This document shows positions 1 to 10,852 of a stretch of DNA of 64,000 bases, piece by piece; positions within the stretch are counted from its first letter, which is position 1; the number at the start of each line of letters is the position of its first letter. This DNA comes from Nostoc cf. commune SO-36 (GTDB taxonomy: Bacteria > Cyanobacteriota > Cyanobacteriia > Cyanobacteriales > Nostocaceae): NCBI RefSeq assembly GCF_023734775.1, contig NZ_AP025732.1:5702501-5766500 (forward strand). Direction: 5' to 3'. The position numbers and the translations under genes are program-made. The notes below the pieces were generated by a model that saw nothing but the letters and a program-made list of their open reading frames with translations, was not told where the DNA came from and made no database searches.

Positions 1-120
1 GGGGATAATAAAGCCTGTTGTCCAGATGTAAGTCGGAGTAAGGGAGGACGCAAGAAATCCACTGCTGCGCTTTCTGTTGGACAGGAAGCCTACACTGTAC
101 CGTCAGGTCAGTGTAGGTAG
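1..120 (+). pseudogene. tnpB: 3' end of an IS200/IS605-type tnpB (partial, runs off the window)
   Basis: Frame 1 is open from the first base to a TAG at 118-120. The last residues (SVGQEAYTVPSGQCR) resemble the C-terminal tail of the tnpB near 37 kb (KAYTVREASV), and both run into the same CCTACACTG hairpin next to the stop. This is what the right end of an IS200/IS605-family element looks like, where tnpB overlaps the end hairpin. The catalytic part lies outside the window, so I cannot say whether the gene is intact. The family call rests on the hairpin and tail, not on a domain. Confidence 0.55.
89..117 (+). repeat. IS200/IS605 right-end hairpin
   Basis: CCTACACTG (89-97) pairs with CAGTGTAGG (109-117), followed by TAGTTCAC. 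The same stem, with varied loop, occurs at 13442-13470 and 37030-37059. Subterminal hairpins like this are recognised by the TnpA transposase of this family; no tnpA is visible in the window. Confidence 0.7.
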
Positions 121-154
121 TTCACAATCGTCTCCGTTATTCGTTAACAGACTA

Positions 155-985
155 TTAGCTGGCTTTCATGTTCACACTAATCAGCTGTTCGATAAGTGCA
201 AAAACATCACTGCGGCTAAGTTTGTCTTTACCATTAGCAAGGGCATCAAGAGTGCCATTAGCCAAGGTTAAGGGAATTTGGCAAAAATCTAAGGCGGGGC
301 CCGTAGGAAGGTCTTTAACATAAGCTTCTGCCAAGGCTAAATTTCGCCGGGCATACTCTTGCATATTTTCTGCACTCCAACCCTCTGGGAAGAATTCTAC
401 CCCACGCCCCAAATCTTCAGTATGGTTACGTAGGATATTGACTGCTTGTAAACCCCGACCAAACCCAATTGCCTGGGTACGGTTCGTTTGTGTTCCATCA
501 TACCAAGCCCATAAGTCCGAAAGTAACAATCCCACTGCACCAGCAACCCCAAAGGTATAGCGATCTAAATCAGATTCTGTAGAAATTTTCCAGTTTCTTT
601 CTGCCCAATAAGCCATGCGGTCTGCCATTGCAGCAGTTGCATCCCAAATTCGAGGTGCAATGGTGTCTGGTGCTAGCAGTGACCATTCTCTAATGCTTAA
701 AGTGACTTCTTCTAATGAATTCTCATACCCACTAAATCCTGCCAAGAAAGCATCTAGCGGGAAGCCATCTACCCCTGCCTGTAATGTCAGGCTAATTGTT
801 TTTAACAGCTTCGCTTTAGTAGCGCTATCTAATTCGGAATGATCTTCAATTTCATCAATGGCACGCATACACAAATATGCTGATGCTACTGCCTCTTGTA
901 ATCCTGGCGGTAAAAGACTAATTGGAATATAAAAAGTTCGGCTAGTTTCTTTGAGGATTTGCAATGCATCTCTACGTAAATTCAT
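155..985 (-). CDS. Squalene/phytoene synthase family protein
   Basis: Predicted all-helical trans-isoprenyl diphosphate synthase that condenses two prenyl diphosphates head to head (squalene, hopanoid or carotenoid precursors). Aspartate-rich motif 1 reads RAIDEIEDH near residue 50; motif 2 reads NILRNHTEDLGRGVEFFP in the second half, the usual N-x3-ED-x2-RG pattern. The length, about 276 residues, fits the family. I chose the ATG at 985, not the one 33 bases upstream, because GGGGAG lies at good spacing before it and MNLRRDALQ matches family N-termini. Which product it makes cannot be read from the sequence. It stands alone, transcribed toward the tnpB remnant. Confidence 0.85.
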   Translation of the reverse strand: MNLRRDALQILKETSRTFYIPISLLPPGLQEAVASAYLCMRAIDEIEDHSELDSATKAKLLKTISLTLQAGVDGFPLDAFLAGFSGYENSLEEVTLSIREWSLLAPDTIAPRIWDATAAMADRMAYWAERNWKISTESDLDRYTFGVAGAVGLLLSDLWAWYDGTQTNRTQAIGFGRGLQAVNILRNHTEDLGRGVEFFPEGWSAENMQEYARRNLALAEAYVKDLPTGPALDFCQIPLTLANGTLDALANGKDKLSRSDVFALIEQLISVNMKAS

Positions 986-1715
986 GTTTTCACTCCCCGA
1001 TTGATTTTTGCACCACATGAAGTTTGCAGTTTTTTGATGATACTGGATATAGTTTTGACTAAACTTTAAAAACTATAGACTATAAGATACGCTAGTATTT
1101 CATCTAAAAATTAATAGTTTTTGGTGTTGCAATTAACAAAGCTCTCAAATTTATCAAAGTCTAGTCTAGTATATAGGTTTTTGGGTGCAAAAGTGTTTGA
1201 GGTGTCGTTTGATATAGCGTTCATAAACTTTTAGGAGATATATAAAGAATTATGCTAATATTTGGTTGAATATTGCAAATTTTTTCTATAAGCAAACAGT
1301 CATTTTCGGCATTTGAAAGTGTTTAAAGTCTGCGTTAATCTGACTAAGAAAGTGTAATTATTGTATATATAAAGACAATTTAGGAAAAGCTGATGACGGA
1401 TAACAGCATTTGTACGCATCTCAACGTTCGTACAGTGGCTTGCCGATGAGTTAGGGTAAGTTAAATTGGACACAAAGGGTTGCGGCGGTCGATGTCTACG
1501 CGTAACTTACGATAGTGACATCAAATGACCATAACCTAGAACCAAAAGTTGCCGTATATTTACTTGATTGACAATAAAAAAGTGGACAAAGTGGACTGTT
1601 GTCCACTCAAAAAACATTTGTGAATATTTTTACCAAAGAGCAGCATGACTGCACCTGTAGCAGGGGCGACTTTTTCGACGGAATCAACATCCCCTGGTTT
1701 CACCCACTCTAAATT
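986..1715. other. Intergenic, AT-rich, no gene recognised
   Basis: About 730 bases with no convincing reading frame. It should contain the promoter of the leftward prenyl synthase gene. The only clear structure is a hairpin at 1581-1607. A reading frame over 1645-1917 is made of repeat sequence and is not credible as a gene. Confidence 0.5.
1581..1607 (-). terminator. Hairpin with U-tract on the minus strand
   Basis: AGTGGACAA (1581-1589) pairs perfectly with TTGTCCACT (1599-1607). Read on the minus strand the stem is followed by TTTTTATTG, the form of an intrinsic terminator. No obvious minus-strand gene lies just to its right, so it may end a lost or unrecognised transcript. Confidence 0.4.
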
Positions 1716-1810
1716 AGGACTTACGCAAAATATCTCTCAAACTCTTATTTCTCCGTGTACTCTGCGCCTCTGTGGTTCGTTATTCCGTAACTCTTGCGTA
1801 AGTCAGTCCT
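1716..1810. repeat. Small MITE-like element with ACTTACGCA ends
   Basis: AGGACTTACGCA at 1716-1727 is mirrored by TGCGTAAGTCAGTCCT at 1795-1810, enclosing about 67 bases. The interior carries the phrase GTGTACTCTGCGCCTCTGTG, also found near 63950. It has no coding capacity. The form fits a non-autonomous palindromic element. Confidence 0.65.
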
Positions 1811-1843
1811 ATAAATATTGGGCAGCAACGTTGAGATTTTCGG

Positions 1844-2143
1844 ATATAGCAGTTCTCAATTGCATAGAATACAGAGCATTCGTAAGGGCACAGCAATGCT
1901 CATTGGTGTCAACTTAAGGTAAAACTCCTTTCAAATCTCGTTTCCAGCCTCTGGCTGGAAATGCTCATCATAGCTGCTCTGCCGCAAGTCTTGAGGCGGA
2001 GCCTCAACGACAGGCATTCCCAGTCGGAGACTGGGAACGAGGCAATCCTAAAAGCTTTTTCTAGACTGCTTTTCACGTTAAGTTGACACCAATGAGTAAT
2101 ACTGTGCCCCTACTGTGTTGCATCCAAACGAGAACCGCTATAT
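1844..2143. repeat. Nested palindromic element, copy 1
   Basis: Three layers are visible. The outer arms are ATAGCaGTTCTC (about 1846) and GAGAACcGCTAT (about 2130-2142). Inside, a long inverted repeat starts GTAAGGGCACAGCAATG at 1882 and closes with TACTGTGCCCCTAC at 2113; its arms continue through GGTGTCAACTTAA and its mirror. The core holds smaller hairpins (TTTCCAGCC/GGCTGGAAA and AGTCGGAGACT). A second copy of the inner part lies at 44320-44562 inside different outer arms. Confidence 0.8.
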
Positions 2144-2519
2144 TACAGCAGTTTTCGATCAAACCCACCACAAAAATAAATCCTAAAACAAAGCCCAGTA
2201 TTGCTTTCAGCACTTTTATCTGTAGCACGTTTGATTGCAATTTGCTGTAAGTCACCTATTTCCCCAATCCTCACACGCGATCGCTCATAAAGCTTTGCCT
2301 AAGTATTCTTTCGTCCTAAAATTAAATCAGTTAACAGTATCCCAGACAAAATCATTCAAAGGTACGGCAAAAACTAGGATAATTAGCAGCATAAAAGTGA
2401 ACCTTAAGCAAAAAATATCTGCTCATATTTAACCCAACTTCTAATGAAAGAAAGAGTTTAAGGCTGATTATCTCTGTAATCATGAATGCGGACAAGTATT
2501 AACCTGCTTAATAACTGAT
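2144..2519. other. Intergenic upstream of the GH31 gene
   Basis: No RNA or protein gene recognised. A minus-strand 60-codon frame reaching into the palindromic element (2073-2255) has no recognisable domain and is probably chance. The region should hold the promoter for the gene starting at 2520. Confidence 0.4.
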
Positions 2520-4979
2520 ATGCCCCAATATTTCGGAAAATTACCCACAACTAACCAACCTTGGACAACTGTTAGCAATGTAAAATCTGTAACCTGGAAC
2601 AATAATATTGTTAATTTTGACTGTGGCGACTCACGCCTTACTATCAGTGTACTTGCGCCCAATTTACTCCGTGTACGTTTTGCACCGACTGGGGAATTTA
2701 TGCCCCGCCGTCCTTGGGCAGTGACGCTGGATGATGGAGAATGGGCAACAACACCTTTTACGGTGCAAGAAAATGAAGCAACGGTAGAAATTGAAACAGC
2801 ACAGATTCATGTGTACATCCAGCGAGAAAAGTGTCGCATTGCCTGTTTCGATAAAGCTAATCGCCCTTTTGCCCAAGATGCAGAGATGGGTATAGGTTGG
2901 CGGATGGGTGCAGTTGCAGGGTGGAAGGAAATTGCAGCTGATGAACATTTCTATGGCTTTGGTGAACGCACAGGCTTTCTGGATAAACTCAGCGAAGTGA
3001 AAACCAACTGGACAACGGATGCTCTAGATTATGATTCACTCACTGATGAAATGTACCAAGCAATTCCATTTTTTATGGCTTTGCGCCCAGGGTTAGGCTA
3101 TGGCATCTTTTTCAACACCTCTTTTTGGAGTCAGTTCGATATCGGTGCTGAACAACCAGGTACTTGGAAGATGGAAACTCGTGGCGGTGAATTGGATTAT
3201 TACATTATCTATGGCCCCGAACCTGCCGAAATCCTGGAGACTTACACTCAGCTAACCGGGAGAATGCCATTACCGCCGAAATGGGCGCTAGGTTATCATC
3301 AATGTCGCTGGAGTTATGAATCAGAAACCGTTGTGCGGGAACTGGCGCAAGAATTTCGTCAGCGTCGCATTCCCTGTGATGTTATTCACTTGGATATTGA
3401 CTATATGCGGGGCTATCGAGTCTTTAGTTGGAGTCCTCAACGTTTCCCCAACGCAGCAAAACTCATTAGTGATTTAGCAGAGGATGGTTTCAAAACAGTC
3501 ACAATCATTGACCCTGGTGTGAAGTATGAACCAGAAGGTAATTATCATGTTTTTGACCAAGGAATAGAAAACGACTATTTTGTGCGTAAAGCTGATGGTA
3601 CGTTGTTCCACGGCTATGTTTGGCCAGAGAAAGCTGTTTTCCTGACTTTTTACGTCCTGATGTGTCTAACTGGTGGGGTGATTTACACAAAAGCCTAACT
3701 GATATTGGTGTGGCAGGAATTTGGAATGATATGAATGAACCTGCCATAAACGATCGTCCTTTCGGCGATGATGGTGAAAAGATTTGGTTTCCCTTAGATG
3801 CACCGCAGGGGAGTGAAGAGGCAGGGGGCAGGGGGCAGGGGGCAGGGGGAGCAGGGGAAGCAGGGGAAGCAGAGGGAGAGGAGGAGAACCAATCCAAAAT
3901 CCAAGTTGCGCTGGAAGCGCACCAAAGGTGCGACCTAAAATCTAAAATTGATGTGACTCATACGGAAGTGCATAATTTGTATGGGTTGATGATGGCTAAA
4001 GCTTGTTATGAAGGGTTGGAACGGCATCGAAGTTCACAGCGATCATTTGTGTTAACGCGATCGGGTTATGCTGGTGTGCAACGCTGGTCTTCTGTGTGGA
4101 TGGGAGATAACCAATCGTTGTGGGAGCATTTAGAAATGTCTCTGCCGATGCTTTGCAATATGGGACTTTCGGGTGTGGGGTTTGTGGGTTGCGATATTGG
4201 CGGGTTTGCTGGTAATGCCACAGCTGAATTATTCGCTCGGTGGATGCAGGTAGGAATGCTTTACCCATTGATGCGCGCTCATTCGGCAATGTCTACTGCT
4301 CGTCATGAACCTTGGGTATTTGGCGATCGCGTTGAAAATATCTGTCGAGAATATATTAATCTACGTTATCAGCTACTTCCCTACATTTATAGTCTTTTCT
4401 GGGAAGCGGCAACAACGGGCGCGCCGATTTTAAGACCATTATTGTACCATTTCCCTAACGATCTGAAAACTTATAGCCTCTACGATCAAGTATTGCTAGG
4501 TGCGTCGCTGATGGCTGCACCAATTTACCGCCCTGGAGTTGAGCATCGAGCTGTCTACTTACCTGCTGGCACTTGGTATGATTGGTGGACTGGCGATCGC
4601 TATGAAGGCCCAATTCACATTCTGGCCCATGCACCACTGGAAAAAATGCCACTGTATGTCCGTAGCGGTGCGATCGTTCCCATGCAACCTATCAGGCAAT
4701 ATGTTGATGAATCTCCACTCGACGAGATCCGATTACGGATTTGGCCTGGTAATAATGAATATCAGCTATTTGAAGATGATGGACAAACAAACAAGTATCA
4801 AGATAAAAAGTTTCGCTAGCAAATATCAGCGTATTACTAACTTTAATCAAACAGTAGTGGAAATTGGAGCAAGAGTTGGAGAATGGACACCTCCACCGCG
4901 TGAAGTAATTGTAGAAGTTGTTGGGGTTGGAGAGCAGCGTTTTCAGGATGATGGTAAGCGACATAGCCTGCAATTCTGA
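2520..4979 (+). pseudogene. GH31 alpha-glucosidase, two frameshifts and a repeat insertion
   Basis: Glycoside hydrolase family 31, retaining alpha-glucosidase type. The N-terminal sandwich domain starts MPQYFGKLPTTNQPW; the catalytic nucleophile is the Asp in GIWNDMNEP and the likely acid/base Asp is in WMGDNQSLW. The reading frame changes twice. Near 3637-3640 a T-run looks one base short (EKAVF then PDFLRPDV). Near 4810-4818 one extra base shifts FEDDGQTNKYQDKKF into a second frame that carries the normal C-terminus. Between these, about 45 residues of Gly/Glu-rich repeat interrupt the catalytic domain after FPLDAPQG. The frameshifts could be sequencing errors; the insertion could not. Confidence 0.85.
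3810..3948 (+). repeat. In-frame repeat insertion inside GH31
   Basis: Tandem GGGGGCA 7-mers (about 3821-3848), then GCAGGGGAA-like units and a short AATCCAAAATCC/AAATCTAAAATTG segment of the kind normally found between cyanobacterial genes. It sits between FPLDAPQG and THTEVHNLYG, which are expected to be nearly adjacent in the family, and it keeps the frame open. Confidence 0.65.
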
Positions 4980-4991
4980 ATATACTCGCAA

Positions 4992-5012
4992 AGGTGGTTT
5001 TTTGAGCCACCA
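4992..5012 (+). terminator. Weak hairpin after GH31
   Basis: GGTGG and CCACC flank a T-rich loop just after the GH31 stop. The stem is only five to six pairs with no clean U-tract downstream, so this is a weak terminator candidate. Confidence 0.25.
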
Positions 5013-5171
5013 TTATTTCCTACTTTAAATTGATTGTGCCAGAGAAAATATGCATAGAGGTAGATGAAAACCGAGTCAATGGGTAACATAAAATACAAAT
5101 AGTATTAATGATTAACCCGTAAGAAATACGGAAGTTTACCACGCTAGATAGATGCGGTTAGAGAACACCAA

Positions 5172-8100
5172 ATGTTAAACGTTAACCGCTTGCGGCTGCA
5201 AGATAGATTTAAAATCTCTACAAATTCACTTGTGGCAAAAGTCGCAAGTGCAATTTCCATAATGGTTGGTAGTTTCGTGTTAGTTGGCTGGTGGCTTGGC
5301 ATTGAAGTTCTCAAGCGCGGCTTTACCGATAGTCCTGCCACAATGAAAGTCAACACAGCGCTGTGTTTTGTGCTGTGTGGAGTGTCGCTGTGGCTATTTT
5401 TAAAAGGAAAGGGCAAGGAGGAGGGAACAGGAAAAAACAATTCAAAATTCTTTCCCCACTTTCCCTCTATTTTAATTTCCAGCGTCTGTGCAATAGCTGT
5501 CACCACAATTGGGACACTCACACTCTGTCAATATCTGTTTGGCTGGAATCTTGGTATTGATGAACTGGTGTTCCTGATTTGCCAATAGCATAAACGACAT
5601 CGCATCCGGGGCGAATGGGGGCGAACACAGCAATAAACTGATGCTAATCAGCATCGCCCTACAAATTCTGATTTATCCAAAAACCCACCGCAGTTATTGG
5701 TATGCCCCGATTATTACTCTGATAGCTACTTTAATTTCTTTTCAAGCACTGATGGGCTATGCCTACAAAGGAAAGTTCTCTATGGACTTGGCCTTACACA
5801 ACTTCAATGGCCTTACATACAGCTATATTGTTCAGCTTACTAAGTATGGGCATTTTTATCGGCGCGGGCAGAACAGGGGTTAATGAAGGTAGTTACAAGT
5901 GATTACTTACGGTGGCTTACTTGCACGCCGTTTATTAGTTGCTGCGATCGCAGTACCTTTTGTATTAGGCTGGGTAATTGTTGAAGGTCAACGGGCAGAA
6001 CAATATGATCCGGCGTTTGCAATATCGATATTTGCGATCATTTTAATTGTAATTTTTACTATTTTAATTTGGCAAAGCGCGGCGGTTATTGAATGCCTCA
6101 GCAATCAACGCGACTGCGCTCAAAAAGCACTGAGAACCTACGAAGCGAAACTGGGGAGTTTTGTCGATGCTAACGTTATCGGCATTTTGTTTGGCGACGT
6201 GTCTGGCGGTATCGAGCAGGCAAACGACGAATTTCTGAGGATAATTGGTTACACGCGGGAGGATTTGTTAGCAGGTAAATTAAGTTGGAGCAATATCACA
6301 CCACCAGAGTATTTATTACTTGGATGAGCGAAGTGTTGCTGAAGCACAAGAAAACACCAACGCTGCTTGTACACCCTACGAAAAAGAATATATCCGTAAG
6401 GATGGTAGCCGCATCCCGGTTTTAGTTGGTTACGTGCTACTAGGAGAAAACCGGAAAGAGTCAGTAGCCTTTGTTCTCGACTTAAGCGAACGCAAGCAAG
6501 CAGAAACAGAGCAACAAAAATTAGTATCGCTGGTAGAAAATAGCTCTGACTTTATCAGTATTGCCACTCTTGAAGGTCAATTACTCTACATAAATGATGC
6601 AGGTCAAAAACTGGTAGGGCTTGCCAGCCTTGAAGAAGTGAGGCAAAAAGCAGTATTAGATTACGTCATGCCCAAAGACAAAGCCTATTTTCAAGAACAT
6701 ATACTGCCAACTGTGCTGTTCCAAGGGCGCTGGCAGGGAGAATTCTGCTTTTGCCACCTTCAAACAGGTCAACCGATACCAGTTGATTACAACATCTTCA
6801 CTGTTACAGACAAGAAGACAGGTGAGCCAATTGCCTTAGCAACTGTAACTCGCAACATCAGCGAGCAAAAACAGGCCAAAGAACAAATATTACAACTAAA
6901 TAGGAATCTACAGCGCCGCATTACTGAGTTACAAACTTTGTTAGAAGTAATTCCGATTGGAATTGGTATTGCTGAAGATCCAGAATGCCAAAATATCAAA
7001 GTCAACCCTTCTTTTGCCAAGCAGTTGGGGATATTGCCAGATACAAATGCCTCCCTCAGTGCTTCCTTGAACGAAAGACCAACAAACTTTAAAATCTACC
7101 GCGAGGGAAGGGAACTGTCAGCAGAAGAACTCCCCATGCAATATTCCGCAACTCATGGTGTTGAAGTTCTGGATTGTGAACTCAATGTCATCCATGAAAA
7201 CGGAAAAATTGTCAAGCTGTTGGAGTACGTTGCACCCCTGTTCGACGAAGAGGGTAAAACCAGAGGAAGCGTTGGTGCATTTTTAGATATTACGGAGCGT
7301 AAGCAGACAGAAGAAGTTCTCTGGAATCAGCAAAAATGGCTAGAGGATGTGTTAAATCTGATGCCACGACCATTGCTATTTATCGAACCCGGAACAGCGC
7401 GGGTAACTTTTGCCAATCGTTCTGCTAACGAATTAGCTGGGGGCGAATTTCCCAAAGGTGTACCAGCCGCCGAGTATCACACAGTTTATCACTACACGAA
7501 TGCGGCTGGCGATCGCATCCCCAATGAACTTATGCCAGGTGTACGGGTTGCCCTTGGCGAACGCCTGAATGGATTGGAAGTAGATTGGCATACTCCCGGT
7601 GGTGTGCGCTCTCTATTAATATTTGCTGATACCTTGCCAGCAATGCACGGTCATCCGGCTACCTGTATTTTGGTGTTTCAAGAAATCAGCAACCTCAAAA
7701 AGGCACAAAAGGCACTCTCGTTAAGTTCAAAAGGCTAAAACTACTATTTGATACAGCTAACGATTTACTATCGAGTCAGCAACCAGTAGCGCTAATCGAT
7801 AGCGTCTATCGAAAACTAAGAGACCAAATTGATTTAGATATTTACTTTAACTATTTGGTTGAGGATAACTCTCAGGTAATGCGGTTGGCAGCTTATACTG
7901 GCATTACCCAAGAGATGGCAAAGGAAATTGAGTGTTTAGCATTTGGGCAAGGGGTTTGTAGTACTGTCGCCCAGGAACGCCATCCCATAGCTGTAGAGAA
8001 TGTACAGCAATCCACTGACCCGCAAACAGAATTGATTCGCTCGTTAGGCATTACTGCTTATTATGCATACCCATTGCTCGCCCAAGGACGTTTGTTGGGT

Positions 8101-9557
8101 ACTCTTTCTTTTGGCAGCCGCACTCTGTTAAGCTTCACCGAAAATCAAAAAGCGATGATGCAAGCAGTCTGCGACCAAATAGCGATAGCAATGGAACGGG
8201 CTATCTTAATTGCTTCTTTGCAACAACAGACAGAGCAGTTGCAACAAGCCAACCGCATGAAAGATGAGTTTCTGGGTGTATTGTCTCACGAATTGCGATC
8301 GCCCCTCAATGCCATCCTTGGCTGGGCGCAATTATTACAACGAAGCAAGCTCAGTGATACCCAAATGGCTAGGGCTACGGAGACAATTGAACGCAATGCT
8401 AAAGCGCAAACCCAGCTAATTGAAGATTTGCTAGATGTATCGCGGATGATTAGGGGCAAGTTACGCCTCAATGTTAGTACTTGTAATTTAGCTCCGATAA
8501 TTGAGTCAGCCATTGAAACTGTTAGTCTAGCCGCCCAGTCTAAGGAAATTGATTTGAGATTTTCCCTCATTCCCTCAAAAGAAACGCAAAATGTGCCACC
8601 GGGATACTCCCCGTGGTAACAATCGCGCCAAATTCCGATTTGGGATTAGGAGTTAATCACGAAATCTAGAATTTCCAGAAGCACAATCTCAAACCAATCA
8701 ACACTCAGCAGACAGCTTGCTGGGCGAAAATTCTCAATTCTTAGTTCCTGGTGATTTCGACCGCTTGCAACAAATCATCTGGAATCTGCTATCCAATGCC
8801 ATCAAATTCACACCCGTCGGCGGAAGGGTAGAGGTGCAATTGTCAGTGGTCATAGGACAAGAAAAACAACAGACAACGGATAAATATGCCCAAATTCAGG
8901 TGATTGATACAGGTATTGGTATCAGTCCTGATTTTCTTCCTTACGTTTTTGATCGCTTTCGTCAAGCTGATAGTTCTAATACTAGAACTTATGGTGGATT
9001 AGGGCTAGGATTAGCGATCGTCCGTCATTTAGTAGAATTACATGGTGGGACTGTCCACGCAGATAGTCCAGGTAAAGAACAAGGAGCGACATTTACAGTC
9101 AAAACTACCACTTTTGAAGAGTGCTTCCCTGCCCCTTCCTGTGCCCCTCCATCCTTGTGTCACTCCCTTTGTTTCTCTACTTGGCGTGCGCGTGCTAGTG
9201 GTAGATGACCAAGCCGATACCCGTGAATTCATCACTACAGTACTCGAACAGTGCCAAGCCGAAGTTAAAGCTGTAGCATCAGTTCAAGAAGCATTGCAAG
9301 TAATTACACAGTGGAAGCCAGATGCTTTAGTTAGCGACATCAGTATGCCCCAGGAGGATGGTTACTCTTTAATCCGTAAAGTGCGATCGCAACCACCAGA
9401 ACTAGGGGGGAATATTCCCGCCGCCGCGTTGACAACTTATGCTAGGGCTGAAGATCGGATGCGAGCTATACAAGAAGGTTATCAGCTACATTTACCTAAA
9501 CCTATTGAAGCCGCTGAGTTAGCTACAGTAGTCGCTAGCCTTGTGGGACGGACTTAG
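5172..9557 (+). pseudogene. Decayed hybrid sensor histidine kinase (PAS-GAF-HisKA-HATPase-REC)
   Basis: One large gene broken over all three plus frames. In order: membrane sensor segments (5172-5588, 5641-5883, 5899 on) with hydrophobic helices; PAS domains (about 6170-7710) ending in LDLSERKQAE and ITERKQTEE; a GAF domain (about 7750-8200); HisKA with phospho-accepting His in FLGVLSHELRSPLNAI (about 8270); HATPase_c with [14 protein letters not shown] and [10 protein letters not shown] (8717-9110); and a receiver domain (9190-9557) with [10 protein letters not shown], the Asp in SDISMPQ and Lys in HLPKP. Frame changes or stops occur near 5583, 5881, 6322, 7735, 8617-8715 and 9115. The number of lesions favours true decay, although separate fragments may still be translated. 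Confidence 0.85.
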
Positions 9558-10196
9558 AAAAAATAGGGATTGGAAAATTTGGGATAATTTATTTTTTGCA
9601 AGTCCCTTACCAAAAAACAGTTTTTTATTTGCAATTTAGCGTAGTTGGTGAATACCTACACTATATAGATATTGATGTGTGTATTTTTATTTCAATGTAA
9701 ATAATTATTGTCTATTAGGGTGATGAGTACTTAGTATAAGTGGCTTCAATATATTTCGGCTAGCTTGTTTATTACGAGAACATTCCCCTAACCTCTCTTA
9801 AAAAAACTTGCTCTTTTCCTCTTCTAAGCTCTTAAAAAAGAGGTCGCCACAGTTGCTTAGATGTGATCTGAAATATCTTCAATGCGGTTTCCGAAATAGG
9901 CAATTTCAGAGTTGTATTTAAATTATGTAGCCTAAAACAATTCAATCAGGCTACATCAAGTGTAACTTGGGTACTTTAGGAGGTTATTTATAAGAATTAG
10001 ACTTTCGTTTACCTTAGTGAGTGTAATTAATCTGTACTATTCACTCCTTGCGTAATGATACACACAGTTGTTAAGACACATTTTGTCTGCCTTTTAATCT
10101 CCTTAACGCATTAATTATGTAAAAAATAGATAGCGCAAATTTCAACTTTCATAAATCTAACCAATAAACAGTATTTTATACATTAATAAACCTCCT
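9558..10196. other. Intergenic, no gene recognised
   Basis: About 640 AT-rich bases between the kinase remnant and the LuxR-type gene. No long frame, tandem repeat or convincing RNA structure was seen. It should include the promoter of the 10197 gene, whose start follows CCTCCT at about 10191. Confidence 0.45.
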
Positions 10197-10809
10197 ATGA
10201 TTGCTTTAACAAAAACATTAGTAACAGAAAAGGTAGTTGAATTACAACAGCTAGATGCGATTGAATTACATGACTCGAAGCGGGCTGATTTTCTACAAGA
10301 AGTGATTGAAGGCTTAGAAGAGGGGATATTAATTTTAAGCCAAACAGGTGAAATCATTCATGCTAATGCATCTGCTCTTCGCCTGTGTTGTCAATTCAAC
10401 CAAGGCAATTTCAACCAAAATTTTGTACCGTCAATCATCTGGAATCTTTGTGAATCCTTACTGAGTCAGTGGGTATTTGTTTTCTGATAAACTGATCCTT
10501 CTGTCGGATGAAATTGTGGTTGATAAGTCAAATGTTTTTCGTATTAAGGTAAGACTGCTACATATAGATGGATTTGAAGTGCCTTGCTTATTAGTGACTA
10601 TCGAAAATCAATATGAGTCTTTGAAAAGTTTAGCAATCACTGAAGTTAAAAAATTTGACTTGACACCGCGAGAAGCTGAAATTTGGTTTCTCTATAGAAA
10701 CAACTACAGCTACAAAGAAATTGCCACTAAGCTTTACATCACAATAAATACAGTGAAAAAGCACATGAAAAATATTCACACTAAACGACAAGCATATCTT
10801 GTAGCTTAA
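10197..10809 (+). pseudogene. LuxR-type transcriptional regulator with one frameshift
   Basis: The first frame (10197-10487) has a PAS-like stretch (EEGILILSQTGEIIHANASA) and ends by running out of frame near 10465-10487. The second frame continues with FSDKLILLSDEIVV and a complete GerE/LuxR helix-turn-helix (FDLTPREAEIWFLYRNNYSY, then EIATKLYITINTVKKHMKNI). Joined, the protein would be about 200 residues, a single-input regulator with no receiver domain. The break lies near a T-rich stretch (TTTGTTTT, 10476-10483), so one extra base, real or technical, would explain it. DNA-binding residues look intact. Confidence 0.75.
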
Positions 10810-10852
10810 ATAGTATTACTGCCATCAGCATCTATTTAATTAATCCTTCTCC

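Noticed and set aside
1645..1917. 90-codon plus-strand frame
   Set aside because: Composed of the ACTTACGCA MITE and repeat arms; not protein-like.
2073..2255. 60-codon minus-strand frame with a hydrophobic stretch
   Set aside because: Half of it lies in the nested palindrome, and no family or ribosome-binding site was seen.
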